64,000 nucleotides of DNA from Clostridia bacterium (lineage in GTDB: Bacteria > Bacillota > Clostridia > Christensenellales > Borkfalkiaceae): contig WSNM01000002.1 of assembly GCA_013316055.1 (NCBI GenBank), positions 1 through 64,000 on the forward strand, read 5' to 3'. A model generated the notes under the pieces. The model ran no database searches, had not been told where the DNA came from, and saw only the letters and a program-made list of their open reading frames with translations. The position numbers were made by a program, and so were the translations under genes. Positions 1 to 8,429 of the stretch are shown one piece after another (the stretch's first letter is position 1; each line of letters starts with the position of its first letter).

Positions 1-1
1 G

Positions 2-85
2 TGTGAAGCGGATAAAATAAGCGATTTTTCCGTCGGCGGATTTAACGGGTTTGATAATGTCACCGCATTAAAAATTAAGAAATAA
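2..85 (+). CDS. 3' end of an unidentified gene (partial)
   Basis: A reading frame open from the window edge ends in TAA at 83-85, 36 bases before the glgB start. Only 27 residues are visible, ending ...TALKIKK. No family can be assigned from so little. No terminator follows, so it may be cotranscribed with glgB. Confidence 0.4.
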   Translation, partial: CEADKISDFSVGGFNGFDNVTALKIKK

Positions 86-121
86 AAAGTATAAAACTCT
101 TCCATATTAAGGGGGTAATTT

Positions 122-2101
122 ATGGAAAATAAGTTTTTCGGGGATTTGGACAGGTATTTATTCCACCACGGAACTCATTACAAGCTTTACGAGAAAATGG
201 GCGCGCATATACGCGAAATAAACGGCGTGCGGGGCGTGCATTTTGTTCTGTGGGCGCCGAATGCGCGGGCGGTGTGCGTTATTTCCGACGGCAACGGCTG
301 GACGAAGTGGCGCGACGTTATGGAAAAGGTTGACGACTGCATCTGGGAGCTTTTTGTGCCCAATATGTGCGAGGGCGTAAAATACAAGTACCTTGTGGTG
401 CGCGAGGACGGCTCCGAGGTCGAAAAAATAGACCCGTATGCATTCCGCACCGAGCTTCGTCCGCACAACGCTTCGGTTGTGGCTAATCTCGAAGGCTACG
501 TCTGGGGCGACAGTAAATGGCGCAGAGAAAACAAGGGGGAAAACTTCCTTGAAAAGCCTATGAGCGTTTACGAGGTGCATCTGGGCAGCTGGAAAAAGGA
601 TACGTGGAAGCAGGACGAGGACCAATATTTAGACTATCGCCGTCTTGCGCACGAGCTGTGCGAATACGTACAGTGGATGGGCTACACGCATATCGAGCTT
701 ATGGGTATATGCGAATATCCCTTCGACCCGAGCTGGGGCTATCAGGTTACAAGCTATTTTGCGCCGACTGCGCGGTACGGTGCGCCCGAGGATTTTATGT
801 ATTTCGTCGACCATATGCACAAAAACGGCATAGGGGTAATACTCGACTGGGTGCCCGCGCACTTCCCCAAGGACGACTGGGGGCTTGCGAATTTCGACGG
901 CACGCCTTTGTACGAATACGCAGACCCGCTGCGCGCGGAATATCCCGAATGGGGTACGAAGGCGTTCGATTTGGGGAAAAAGGAGGTTTCCAACTTCCTG
1001 ATTACCTCTGCATTCTTCTGGGTGGAAAAATACCATATAGACGCATTGCGCGTGGACGCGGTTGCGGCAATGCTTTATAACAGCTTCGGCAGAGAGCAAT
1101 ACCGCCCCAACATGTACGGCGGCAACGAAAATTTAGAAAGCTTTGAATTTTTCCGACATCTGAACAGCGTTTTGAGGGAGCGCACGGACGCCTTTCTTAT
1201 AGCCGAGGACAGCTCGATTATAGCGGGAATTACCAAGCCCGTAAAGGACGGGGGCTTCGGCTTCGGGCTTAAATGGAATATGGGCTGGATGAACGACAGC
1301 ATAAAGTACTATAACACAGACCCTATTTTCCGACCCTATCACCACGGGCTTATGACGCACACGCCGGAATACGTTTTCGATGAAAATTATATGCTTGTGC
1401 TGTCGCACGACGAGGTTGTTTACGGCAAGGGAAGCATGATAAACAAGTTTGTCGGCAATAAAATGGATAAGCTGGGCTCGCTTAAAACGTGCTATACAAT
1501 GATGATAGGTCACCCCGGCAAAAAGCTGCTGTTTATGGGGCAGGACTTTGCGCAGGAGCGGGAGTGGAACTTTAAAACAAGCCTTGACTGGCATTTGTGC
1601 GACGACCCCGCCCACCGCGAGGTGCTGGAATGCTGGCGCGCGCTGCTGCATTTGTACCGCGAGAGGTCTGTACTGCATAACGACTGCGGCGGGCCGAAAA
1701 CCTTTGAATGGATAAACAGCGGGGATTATAACAGAAATATTTTCACCTTTATAAGGCGCAACCCGTGGAATTACAACAACGCGCTTATATTTGTGTGCAA
1801 CTTTGCGCCCGTTGAGCGTTGGGAAATGGGCGTGGGCGCGCCGCTTGCGGGAATTTACAAACGGATATTTACAACCTATCCCGATGGAAGCCCGCTTGAA
1901 ATAGAGGCGAGGGAAGAGCTGTGCGACGGCAGAAAATACAAGCTTGTATTTAATCTGCGCGCGTACGAGTCGGTGATTTTCGAGGTGCCGTATACAGAGG
2001 AGCCCCAAAAAAAGAAAAAGCCCGCGGCAGACGGTGGCGGCGAGGTGAAAAAGAAACCGGCGGTAAAAAAGAAGCCCGCGGCAAAGAAAAAAACAACTTG
2101 A
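122..2101 (+). CDS. glgB: 1,4-alpha-glucan branching enzyme (GH13)
   Basis: Forms alpha-1,6 branches in glycogen by cutting an alpha-1,4 chain and transferring it. An N-terminal CBM48-like beta domain (about residues 30-130) precedes a GH13 barrel with DWVPAHFP (about 243), DALRVDAV carrying the nucleophile Asp (about 310), AEDSS with the acid/base Glu (about 363) and LSHDEVV (about 427), then a C-terminal all-beta domain. The start has a strong upstream AAGGGGGT. The last 30 or so residues form a Lys/Pro/Ala tail with three KKKPA units, outside the catalytic fold and not usual for the family. Other glycogen genes are not in the window. Identity is certain; the role of the tail is unknown. 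Confidence 0.95.
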   Translation: MENKFFGDLDRYLFHHGTHYKLYEKMGAHIREINGVRGVHFVLWAPNARAVCVISDGNGWTKWRDVMEKVDDCIWELFVPNMCEGVKYKYLVVREDGSEVEKIDPYAFRTELRPHNASVVANLEGYVWGDSKWRRENKGENFLEKPMSVYEVHLGSWKKDTWKQDEDQYLDYRRLAHELCEYVQWMGYTHIELMGICEYPFDPSWGYQVTSYFAPTARYGAPEDFMYFVDHMHKNGIGVILDWVPAHFPKDDWGLANFDGTPLYEYADPLRAEYPEWGTKAFDLGKKEVSNFLITSAFFWVEKYHIDALRVDAVAAMLYNSFGREQYRPNMYGGNENLESFEFFRHLNSVLRERTDAFLIAEDSSIIAGITKPVKDGGFGFGLKWNMGWMNDSIKYYNTDPIFRPYHHGLMTHTPEYVFDENYMLVLSHDEVVYGKGSMINKFVGNKMDKLGSLKTCYTMMIGHPGKKLLFMGQDFAQEREWNFKTSLDWHLCDDPAHREVLECWRALLHLYRERSVLHNDCGGPKTFEWINSGDYNRNIFTFIRRNPWNYNNALIFVCNFAPVERWEMGVGAPLAGIYKRIFTTYPDGSPLEIEAREELCDGRKYKLVFNLRAYESVIFEVPYTEEPQKKKKPAADGGGEVKKKPAVKKKPAAKKKTT

Positions 2102-2111
2102 TTAATAAACG

Positions 2112-2146
2112 GCGGGGCGCAAAAATTTGCGCCCCGCATAATTTTA
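2112..2146 (+). terminator. rho-independent terminator after glgB
   Basis: A perfect 12-bp stem (2112-2123 with 2126-2137) with a two-base loop is followed by ATAATTTTATT. It separates glgB from the nadA promoter. Confidence 0.85.
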
Positions 2147-2159
2147 TTGACCGCGGAGA

Positions 2160-2188
2160 TTGACCTCGGCGGCGGAATATAGTATAAT
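2160..2188 (+). promoter_or_regulatory. sigma-70 promoter of nadA, probably leaderless
   Basis: TTGACC (2160-2165), a 17-base spacer and TATAAT (2183-2188). The nadA ATG begins at 2195, seven bases after the -10 box, where transcription would normally start. No Shine-Dalgarno sequence lies between. Confidence 0.75.
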
Positions 2189-2194
2189 TTTGAT

Positions 2195-3109
2195 ATGATT
2201 AAGGACCTGCAACAGAAAATTTTAAGGCTTAAAAAAGAAAAAGACGTTTGTATTTTGGCTCATAGCTACATGTCCGAGGAAATCTGCGAGATTGCGGACT
2301 TTACGGGGGACAGCTATGCGCTTTCCGTAAAGGCTAAAACCGCGCCGCAGAGCACGGTTATTATGTGCGGCGTGAGGTTTATGGCGGAAACCGTTAAAAT
2401 GCTTTCACCGCAAAAAAGGGTTTTGCTTGCGCACCCGCAGGCGGGCTGTCCCATGGCGGAGCAGTTTGACAGAGAGCTTATTTGCGAGGTTAAGGCGCGC
2501 TATCCCGATTATGCCGTGGTTGCTTATATAAACACCACGACCAACCTTAAAACGGTTGCGGACGTGTGCGTTACCTCGTCAAGCGCGGTTAAAATCTGCA
2601 AGGCAATTCCGCAGAAAAATATTCTGTTTATACCCGACATTAATCTCGGCGCGTATGTGCGCGCGCAGGTGCCCGAAAAGAATTTTAAACTGCTTTCGGG
2701 CGGGTGCCCCACGCACGCAAGGATAGAAAAGGCGGACGTGATAAGGGCGAAGGCGGCGCACGCGAACGCGAAGCTGCTTGTGCACCCCGAGTGCCGCGCA
2801 GAGGTGGTTGAGCTTGCCGATTACGTCGGCTCGACCACGGGCATTATGGACTTTGCGGAAAAATCCGCTGCGGCGGAGTTTATTATCGGCACCGAGACCG
2901 CCATTGCAGAGCATTTGCAATACAAATGCCCCGATAAAAGCTTTTATCCGCTTTCCAAGGACCTTGTTTGCCATAATATGAAAATTACCACTCTGCCGGA
3001 CGTGTATAACTGCCTTATAGGTACGGGCGGCGAGGAAATTGTGATAGACGAGCAAACGCGTCTGCAAGCGGTGAGGTGTATTGAAAAAATGATTGAATAC
3101 GGCGGTTGA
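2195..3109 (+). CDS. nadA: quinolinate synthase A
   Basis: Condenses iminoaspartate with dihydroxyacetone phosphate to quinolinate in de novo NAD synthesis, using an oxygen-sensitive [4Fe-4S] cluster. At 304 aa it has the normal length for the short NadA form. The three cluster cysteines lie in the expected contexts: MCGVRF (about 72), HPECRAE (about 201) and VYNCLIG (about 272); HSYMSEE near the N-terminus and GSTTG fit the substrate site. nadB and nadC are not adjacent. The gene is followed 53 bases later by an Rrf2-type regulator, a family that often senses Fe-S clusters. The start codon sits at the predicted transcription start. Confidence 0.95.
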   Translation: MIKDLQQKILRLKKEKDVCILAHSYMSEEICEIADFTGDSYALSVKAKTAPQSTVIMCGVRFMAETVKMLSPQKRVLLAHPQAGCPMAEQFDRELICEVKARYPDYAVVAYINTTTNLKTVADVCVTSSSAVKICKAIPQKNILFIPDINLGAYVRAQVPEKNFKLLSGGCPTHARIEKADVIRAKAAHANAKLLVHPECRAEVVELADYVGSTTGIMDFAEKSAAAEFIIGTETAIAEHLQYKCPDKSFYPLSKDLVCHNMKITTLPDVYNCLIGTGGEEIVIDEQTRLQAVRCIEKMIEYGG

Positions 3110-3162
3110 TACGGGTATATATTGCGAATAACCGCGGTTGGGGCGACTGAGAGGATATTATT

Positions 3163-3564
3163 ATGATGATTACGACGAAGGGCAGAAATGCCTTGAAGGT
3201 TATGATAGATTTGGCAAACAACGAGGGCGGCGGGTTTATTTCGCTTGCGGATATTGCACAGCGCCAGCACGAATCGCTTAAATACCTCGAAGCCTCTGCA
3301 AAGCAGCTTTCGGCGGCGGGGCTTGTGGTTAGCGCGCGCGGCAAAAGCGGCGGCTATAAGCTTGCGCGTCCCGCGGAGGAGTACACCGTTGCGGAAATTT
3401 TACTTTCCGGCGAGGGAACGCTTGCGCCCGTATCCTGCCTTGAAAGCGGCGCGGCGCCGTGCGAAAACGCGTGCAACTGTATGACCTTACCGCTTTTTAA
3501 GGAGCTTGACGAGGTTATAATGAATTTTTTAACCTCTAAAACCTTAAAGGATTTGATAAAATAA
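3163..3564 (+). CDS. Rrf2-family (IscR-like) transcriptional regulator
   Basis: 133 aa with the Rrf2 winged helix-turn-helix (about residues 1-80; MMITTKGRNALKVM start, YLEASAKQL recognition helix, SGGYKLARP wing) and a cysteine patch in LAPVSCLESG...PCENACNC, corresponding to the Fe-S ligand region of IscR/NsrR-type members. Here the cysteines are spaced C-x7-C-x3-C-x-C, not exactly the IscR pattern. A ribosome site GAGAGG precedes the ATG. The stop overlaps the next start (TAATG). A plausible target is the inverted repeat in the promoter of the cysteine desulfurase gene at 12112; that link is inference. Confidence 0.9.
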   Translation: MMITTKGRNALKVMIDLANNEGGGFISLADIAQRQHESLKYLEASAKQLSAAGLVVSARGKSGGYKLARPAEEYTVAEILLSGEGTLAPVSCLESGAAPCENACNCMTLPLFKELDEVIMNFLTSKTLKDLIK

Positions 3565-4103
3565 TGGATAAATTCGAGTTTGAGGGCGAGGAATATTATT
3601 TCAGCAAGGGGCAGTTTTACGACAGTATGTTTATGTCCGTTGAAAAATCTGCGGCGGACAGACTTGCAGAGGCGTATTTTGCCGCCGTGGATTACAAGGC
3701 GTTGTCTGCGGATAAGCTGCTGGAATACATAAAACAAGTGAAGGATGCAGGGCAGGTGTTGCCTGCAAAGAACGCTTGCGTTTTCGGACTTGAAAAATTC
3801 GGCGGGGACAGAGGCTTTGTAAGCACGGCGTTGCCTATGCTGACAAGCGTTTTGCGGCAGACGGGCAGTCCTGAGGAGGCTGTTGCCGCGGCAAAAAGGT
3901 ATATTGAAGCTTTTGGGGTTAAGGCGGCTTCGGTGCCGTTTTATACCTCGGTTGCGGCGGCGTACTGCGATTTGGGCGATTATGCGGCGGCGAAAAGGTT
4001 TGCCGACCGTGCCTACGGTATGCAGGGCGGAAGCAAGGGCTATACTACCGAGCTGTCGCTTGTGTACAGAAGAATTAAAACGGAAACGGGCGACAAATAT
4101 TGA
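3564..4103 (+). CDS. TPR-like helical repeat protein, function unknown
   Basis: 179 aa translationally coupled to the Rrf2 gene. Residues about 65-175 are paired amphipathic helices with TPR-like spacing (for example the CDLGDYAAAKRFADRAY segment), and no signal peptide is visible. I do not recognise a named family. Its 3' third is duplicated at 10473, on the other side of the pst-pho island, so this gene marks the island's insertion point. This left copy is full length; the right one is a 3' fragment followed by what looks like the original terminator. Confidence 0.75.
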   Translation: MDKFEFEGEEYYFSKGQFYDSMFMSVEKSAADRLAEAYFAAVDYKALSADKLLEYIKQVKDAGQVLPAKNACVFGLEKFGGDRGFVSTALPMLTSVLRQTGSPEEAVAAAKRYIEAFGVKAASVPFYTSVAAAYCDLGDYAAAKRFADRAYGMQGGSKGYTTELSLVYRRIKTETGDKY

Positions 4104-4150
4104 AGCCGAATGAAAAGCGCGCCCCGCGGAATGCGCATTTCTCATAGGGA
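3923..4150. repeat. 228-bp direct repeat, left copy
   Basis: Identical to 10473-10700 apart from two positions (4138 and 4142) at an offset of 6550 bases. It covers the last 60 codons of the TPR-like gene plus 47 bases beyond its stop. Sequence diverges abruptly on both sides. With the right copy it brackets the pst-pho island. Confidence 0.95.
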
Positions 4151-4193
4151 TTAAAAAACAAAAATTTTATAAGAGTTGCACTTTCAAACGATG

Positions 4194-4236
4194 AAAAAGA
4201 ACAGGATTTCAAATCGAAGTCCTGTTTCTTTTTACA
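4194..4236 (+). terminator. rho-independent terminator at the left end of the island
   Basis: A stem from AACAGGA (4200-4206) and TCCTGTT (4220-4226), extended by A-run/T-run pairing, is followed by CTTTTT. The upstream gene it once served is not present, which suits a junction formed by integration. Confidence 0.7.
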
Positions 4237-4262
4237 AATTTATTGCAACTGACTGACTAACT

Positions 4263-4290
4263 TTGTTACTTCTTCTTGCTATTCTATACT
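4263..4290 (+). promoter_or_regulatory. putative pst operon promoter
   Basis: TTGTTA (4263-4268), a 16-base spacer and TATACT (4285-4290), 40 bases before the pstS start. No clear pair of Pho-box repeats was found by eye. Confidence 0.5.
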
Positions 4291-4329
4291 TGTCAAACGA
4301 CAAAAATAAAAAATTCAAGGAGAAACAAA

Positions 4330-5133
4330 ATGAAAAAAGTAGGCAAAATTTTGGCAAGTGCGCTTTGCGTTGCCACGTTGGTATGCGGAACACTCGGTGC
4401 AATGACGGGTTGCGGTAGTAAAAAGGAAAGCATTACCGTTTCGGGTTCGTCTTCCGTTACACCCATAATGGAAAAACTTGCGGCGGAATACGAAAAGACG
4501 CACGACGTAAGAATTACGGTAAATATGTCTTCGTCCGGCGCGGGCATAAGCGATACGCAAAACGGCTTAAACGATTTCGGTATGTCTTCGCGTGAATTGA
4601 AATCGAGCGAAACGGGTGTGAAAGGCTATACGCTTTGTATGGACGGTATTGCCCTTATCGTCAACAAAGACTGTCCTGTTACGGACGTGAGCAAAACCGA
4701 CGTGAAAGCACTCTATGAAAGCGGTACGGCAATTCCCGATACTTCGATAACGGCGGCAATCGGCAGAGATGCGTCAAGCGGAACCCGAACGGCGTTCGAC
4801 GAGCTTTTGAAAATCGAAAACGGTTACGCTACGAGCGTTGCCACGCTTGCCGAAACGGGTAACGTAATCGAAGCGATACAAGGCTCGACAAACAGCATAG
4901 GCTACATATCTTACGGCAGTCTGAAAAGTACGGTTAAAGCGGTAAGTTTAGACGGTGTTGCTTGCACGGTGGAAAACATTATGAATAACACTTATGCTCT
5001 GCAACGTCCGTTCGTTATCGTACTCAAAGAAAACGGAACGCTGTCGGCGGCGGCACAAGGCTTTTACGATTATATTATGAGTGCGGAAGCTCAAACGGTT
5101 ATAACGGGCGCGGGTTATATTTCGGTAAAGTAA
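4330..5133 (+). CDS. pstS: phosphate-binding lipoprotein PstS
   Basis: The extracytoplasmic receptor of the high-affinity phosphate ABC importer. The ATG at 4330 is chosen over an upstream in-frame start because CAAGGAGA lies just before it and a proper signal peptide then begins at residue 1. The lipobox ends in MTGC. Phosphate-site motifs are GSSSVTP (about 38), SSGAG (about 72), FGMSSRE (about 89) and GRDASSGTR (about 152). 267 aa is typical of Firmicute PstS. It heads a tightly packed operon: the permease gene starts one base after its stop. Confidence 0.93.
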   Translation: MKKVGKILASALCVATLVCGTLGAMTGCGSKKESITVSGSSSVTPIMEKLAAEYEKTHDVRITVNMSSSGAGISDTQNGLNDFGMSSRELKSSETGVKGYTLCMDGIALIVNKDCPVTDVSKTDVKALYESGTAIPDTSITAAIGRDASSGTRTAFDELLKIENGYATSVATLAETGNVIEAIQGSTNSIGYISYGSLKSTVKAVSLDGVACTVENIMNNTYALQRPFVIVLKENGTLSAAAQGFYDYIMSAEAQTVITGAGYISVK

Positions 5134-5134
5134 T

Positions 5135-6916
5135 ATGACTACGCTTACAAAGATAAAAACGGCAAAGTTTTTTTCAAAGGAAAATATCGCAAAGGCAATA
5201 TTTATAGCCCTTGCGGCATTTTCCATTCTTGCCGTGTTTACGATTATCGGTTATTTGCTTTATGCAAGCATACCCGCTTTTCGTGATATAGGTTTTTTCA
5301 AGTTTATTTTTGGCTCTGAATGGTCGGCAAAATCGGAAACTTTCGGGATATGGCGAATGATTGTCGGCACGTTCTTTCTTACCGTGTGCGCCGTACTGCT
5401 CGGCGGTACGCTTGCTGTACTTACGGCGATTTGGCTTGTATTTTATTGCCCTAAACGATTGAAAAAGATATATACGCAGATAGTAAATTTGCTTGCGGGT
5501 ATTCCGTCTATCGTGTACGGTTTGTTCGGGTATAAATTTTTAATGCCGCTACTCGTCGATATATTCCACCCGAATAATGCGGGTTTCGGACTTTTGGCGT
5601 GTACGCTTATTCTCTCGGTTATGATATTACCGACGATAACTTCCATAACCAAAAACAGTTTGGAAGCAGTACCCATGCACTACTACGAAGGCGCGCTTGC
5701 GCTCGGCTGTTCAAAAAATCAAGCGGTATGGAAAGTTTTGCTGCCCGCCGCAAAGAGCGGAATTATATCGGCAATCATACTCGGCATAGGTCGGGCAATC
5801 GGCGAAACAATGGCTGTTCAGATGATAGTGGGTAACGGCTCGGGTTATCCGTTCGGTGCGTTCGTGCCGTTTACCACGCTCACAAGCAATATCGTACAGA
5901 ATTGGGGTTATGCAACGCCGTCCGAACAGTCTGCGCTTATTGCCGACGGGTTCGTATTGCTTATCTTTATACTCATACTTAATCTTTGCCTTATGGCTGT
6001 AAAAAAGGACAGCAAGGGCGGCAATAAATTCTTCTCTCGTAGATTGAGAGAAAGCGATCAGAAAGATACGTTAAAAAGCTATCGCCGCACGGGTAGCGCT
6101 TGCGATGCGCTATGGATAGTTTCTTGGGTTATTTCTTTGCTGGTTGCGTTCGTTCTCGCATTTATCGTAATATTCGTTTTCGTAAAAGGCTTTCCGCATT
6201 TGAGTATTGATTTTATGTTCGGGGAAAGCGGTAACGCACACACGACGCTTGCGCCCGCTTTTGTATCAACTACAATGCTTATAGGTCTTGCGCTGTTGCT
6301 TGCTTTGCCGCTCGGTGTAGGCGCGGCAATCTTTTTGAACGAGTATGCAAAGAAAGGAAGCATTTTCGTTAAAGTGATACGCCTGTTCGTAGATACGCTT
6401 GCCGGTATTCCGTCAATAATATTCGGGCTGTTCGGAATGGTATTCTTTGTAATCGGTATGAATATGGGCTATTCTCTATGGGCGGGCGGTATTACTTTGG
6501 CTCTTATCATTTTGCCTACGATTATACGCAGCACCGAACAAAGTTTATCAGAAGTGCCCGACAGTATGCGTGAAGCAAGTTACGCTCTCGGCGCGGGAAA
6601 ACTGCGAACGATTTTCGTCGTCGTTCTGCCGCAGGCAATTACGGGAATTATAACGTCGATTATTCTTTCAATCGGAAGAATTGTAAACGAAAGCGCGGCT
6701 CTCATATTTACAGTAGGCTCGGCATCTACTTTTATTCCGCAAGGTTACGGTGATAGCGCGGCAAGTTTCGCCGTTCTCGTATGGAAGTTTATGAGTAACG
6801 GCTTGCAGGTCAACGAAGCCTACGCTACGGCAAGCATATTGCTTATATTCGTCATCATACTTAACTTACTCGTTTCACTTGTGGAATGGTTATTTAATCG
6901 GAGAAAAAAGATATGA
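5135..6916 (+). CDS. pstCA: fused phosphate ABC permease PstC-PstA
   Basis: A single 593-aa protein carries both inner-membrane subunits. The N-terminal half (about 1-305) is PstC-like with six membrane segments and an EAA loop near [15 protein letters not shown]. After a charged linker (about 290-320) comes a PstA-like half (about 325-593) with its own EAA loop near [15 protein letters not shown]. PstC and PstA are normally separate proteins of about 290 aa each; no stop codon or frameshift interrupts the join. The last four bases overlap pstB (ATGA), showing tight coupling. The fusion would fix a 1:1 subunit ratio. Confidence 0.92.
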   Translation: MTTLTKIKTAKFFSKENIAKAIFIALAAFSILAVFTIIGYLLYASIPAFRDIGFFKFIFGSEWSAKSETFGIWRMIVGTFFLTVCAVLLGGTLAVLTAIWLVFYCPKRLKKIYTQIVNLLAGIPSIVYGLFGYKFLMPLLVDIFHPNNAGFGLLACTLILSVMILPTITSITKNSLEAVPMHYYEGALALGCSKNQAVWKVLLPAAKSGIISAIILGIGRAIGETMAVQMIVGNGSGYPFGAFVPFTTLTSNIVQNWGYATPSEQSALIADGFVLLIFILILNLCLMAVKKDSKGGNKFFSRRLRESDQKDTLKSYRRTGSACDALWIVSWVISLLVAFVLAFIVIFVFVKGFPHLSIDFMFGESGNAHTTLAPAFVSTTMLIGLALLLALPLGVGAAIFLNEYAKKGSIFVKVIRLFVDTLAGIPSIIFGLFGMVFFVIGMNMGYSLWAGGITLALIILPTIIRSTEQSLSEVPDSMREASYALGAGKLRTIFVVVLPQAITGIITSIILSIGRIVNESAALIFTVGSASTFIPQGYGDSAASFAVLVWKFMSNGLQVNEAYATASILLIFVIILNLLVSLVEWLFNRRKKI

Positions 6917-7704
6917 AAAAACACATTATAGAGCAATTTGATTTGAGCGGCGATATTGCCGTTTCGGTCAAGGAAATGAATTTATACTACGGCTCGTTCC
7001 ATGCGCTTAAAAGCATTTATATGGATTTTCCGAAAAATAAACTCACTGCTTTAATCGGTCCGAGCGGTTGCGGCAAATCCACGCTCATAAAATCGCTTAA
7101 CCGAATGAACGATTTAATCGAAGGCTGTAAAATAACGGGTGAAATCAAAATCGGCAACACCGATGTTTACGCAAGGAAAACAGATTTATCCCGTCTTCGC
7201 AAAAACGTGGGTATGGTATTCCAACGCCCCAACCCGCTTGCTATGAGTGTTTACGATAATATTGCATACGGTCCGCGCACGTTCGGAATACGCTCTAAAA
7301 GCGAATTGGACGGAATAGTTGAAAGCTCGCTCAAAGGCGCGGCTATGTGGGACGAAGTAAAAGATAGGTTGAATAAATCCGCGCTCGGTCTTTCGGGTGG
7401 TCAACAGCAAAGGCTTTGTATTGCCCGTGCGCTGTCCGTTGAGCCGCAAATTCTTTTAATGGACGAACCGACGAGTGCGCTCGATCCCATTTCTACCGGA
7501 AAAATAGAAGAACTCTGTCTTGAACTCAAAAAGAATATGACTATTATTATGGTAACGCACAATATGCAGCAGGCGTTCAGAATAGCCGACTATACGGCGT
7601 ACTTCCTTTTGGGCGAAATGATTGAAATGGACGAAACCAAAAAGTTGTTTGCTCATCCGCAGAACAAAAAAACAGACGATTATATCAACGGCAGGTTTGG
7701 TTGA
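6913..7704 (+). CDS. pstB: phosphate ABC transporter ATP-binding protein PstB
   Basis: ATPase that powers phosphate import with the fused PstC-PstA permease. It has Walker [10 protein letters not shown] (about 50), a Q-loop in [10 protein letters not shown], the ABC signature LSGGQQQRL (about 158), Walker [13 protein letters not shown] and the switch His in VTHNM. 263 aa is standard. It ends the transport operon; phoU, which often follows, is missing, and an 83-base gap leads to phoB. Confidence 0.95.
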   Translation: MKKHIIEQFDLSGDIAVSVKEMNLYYGSFHALKSIYMDFPKNKLTALIGPSGCGKSTLIKSLNRMNDLIEGCKITGEIKIGNTDVYARKTDLSRLRKNVGMVFQRPNPLAMSVYDNIAYGPRTFGIRSKSELDGIVESSLKGAAMWDEVKDRLNKSALGLSGGQQQRLCIARALSVEPQILLMDEPTSALDPISTGKIEELCLELKKNMTIIMVTHNMQQAFRIADYTAYFLLGEMIEMDETKKLFAHPQNKKTDDYINGRFG

Positions 7705-7787
7705 TATTACAATTTTATTACAAGCGGCATATTCTCAACACTTTATTTATCAAACAAAAAATGATATAATTAAAGCAAGGTGATATT

Positions 7788-8429
7788 ATGAAAGGTACGG
7801 TTTTTATTTTAGAAGACGATACAAGCATTTGCGGACTAATCAAGGTCGCATTAGAGATGAACGGCTTGGATTTCAAGGCGTTTTCAACCTTGAAATCTTT
7901 TACCGCCGCACTTTTGGGCGAACAGCCGGACGTTGCATTGCTTGATATAATGTTACCCGACGGAAGCGGTTTAGACGCTCTGCGTTTTGTCAAAGAGAAA
8001 TTTCCTGCCGTAAGCTGTATTATGCTCTCCGCACTATCAAAGGAAGAAGATAAGGTAAACGGTTTGAATATGGGCGCGGACGATTATATAGCAAAGCCCT
8101 TTTCCGTATTGGAACTTACGGCAAGAGTAAACGCAAGATTGCGCGGAAAACAGCGACAAAGCGTTTTGTCGGTTGGTAATGTTACGCTGAACTCTGAAAC
8201 TTTCGTCTGCGAAATCGACGGCAAAGAAGTATCGCTCAATCATAAGGAATTTGAACTATTACAATATTTTATGGAAAATCACGAAAAAGTTTTATCCCGT
8301 GAAAAACTTTTATGCGAAGTTTGGGGTTACGACGTAGGCGAAACGCGAACGCTCGACAATCACGTTGCCCGTCTTCGCAAGCTCGGCGTAAAGATTGAAA
8401 CGATATTCGGTGTGGGGTACAAATTATGA
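7788..8429 (+). CDS. phoB: OmpR/PhoB-family response regulator
   Basis: 213-aa DNA-binding response regulator. The receiver domain (1-120) has the acidic pair EDD (about 9-11), phospho-acceptor Asp in LLDIMLPDG (about 52), and Lys in AKPFS (about 102). A winged-helix effector domain (about 125-213) follows, with SREKLLCEVWGYD and the TRTLDNHVARLRKLG recognition helix. Next to pst it is most likely the phosphate-starvation regulator PhoB/PhoP. TATAAT lies upstream with AAGGTG as ribosome site. Its stop overlaps phoR by four bases. Confidence 0.92.
   Translation: MKGTVFILEDDTSICGLIKVALEMNGLDFKAFSTLKSFTAALLGEQPDVALLDIMLPDGSGLDALRFVKEKFPAVSCIMLSALSKEEDKVNGLNMGADDYIAKPFSVLELTARVNARLRGKQRQSVLSVGNVTLNSETFVCEIDGKEVSLNHKEFELLQYFMENHEKVLSREKLLCEVWGYDVGETRTLDNHVARLRKLGVKIETIFGVGYKL

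Noticed and set aside
1133..2008. 291-aa minus-strand frame opposite glgB
   Set aside because: Shadow of glgB: no ribosome site, arginine/valine-rich translation with no motifs.
3354..4145. 263-aa minus-strand frame repeated at 10459-10695
   Set aside because: Its repetition only reflects the 228-bp DNA duplication; shadow of the TPR-like gene.
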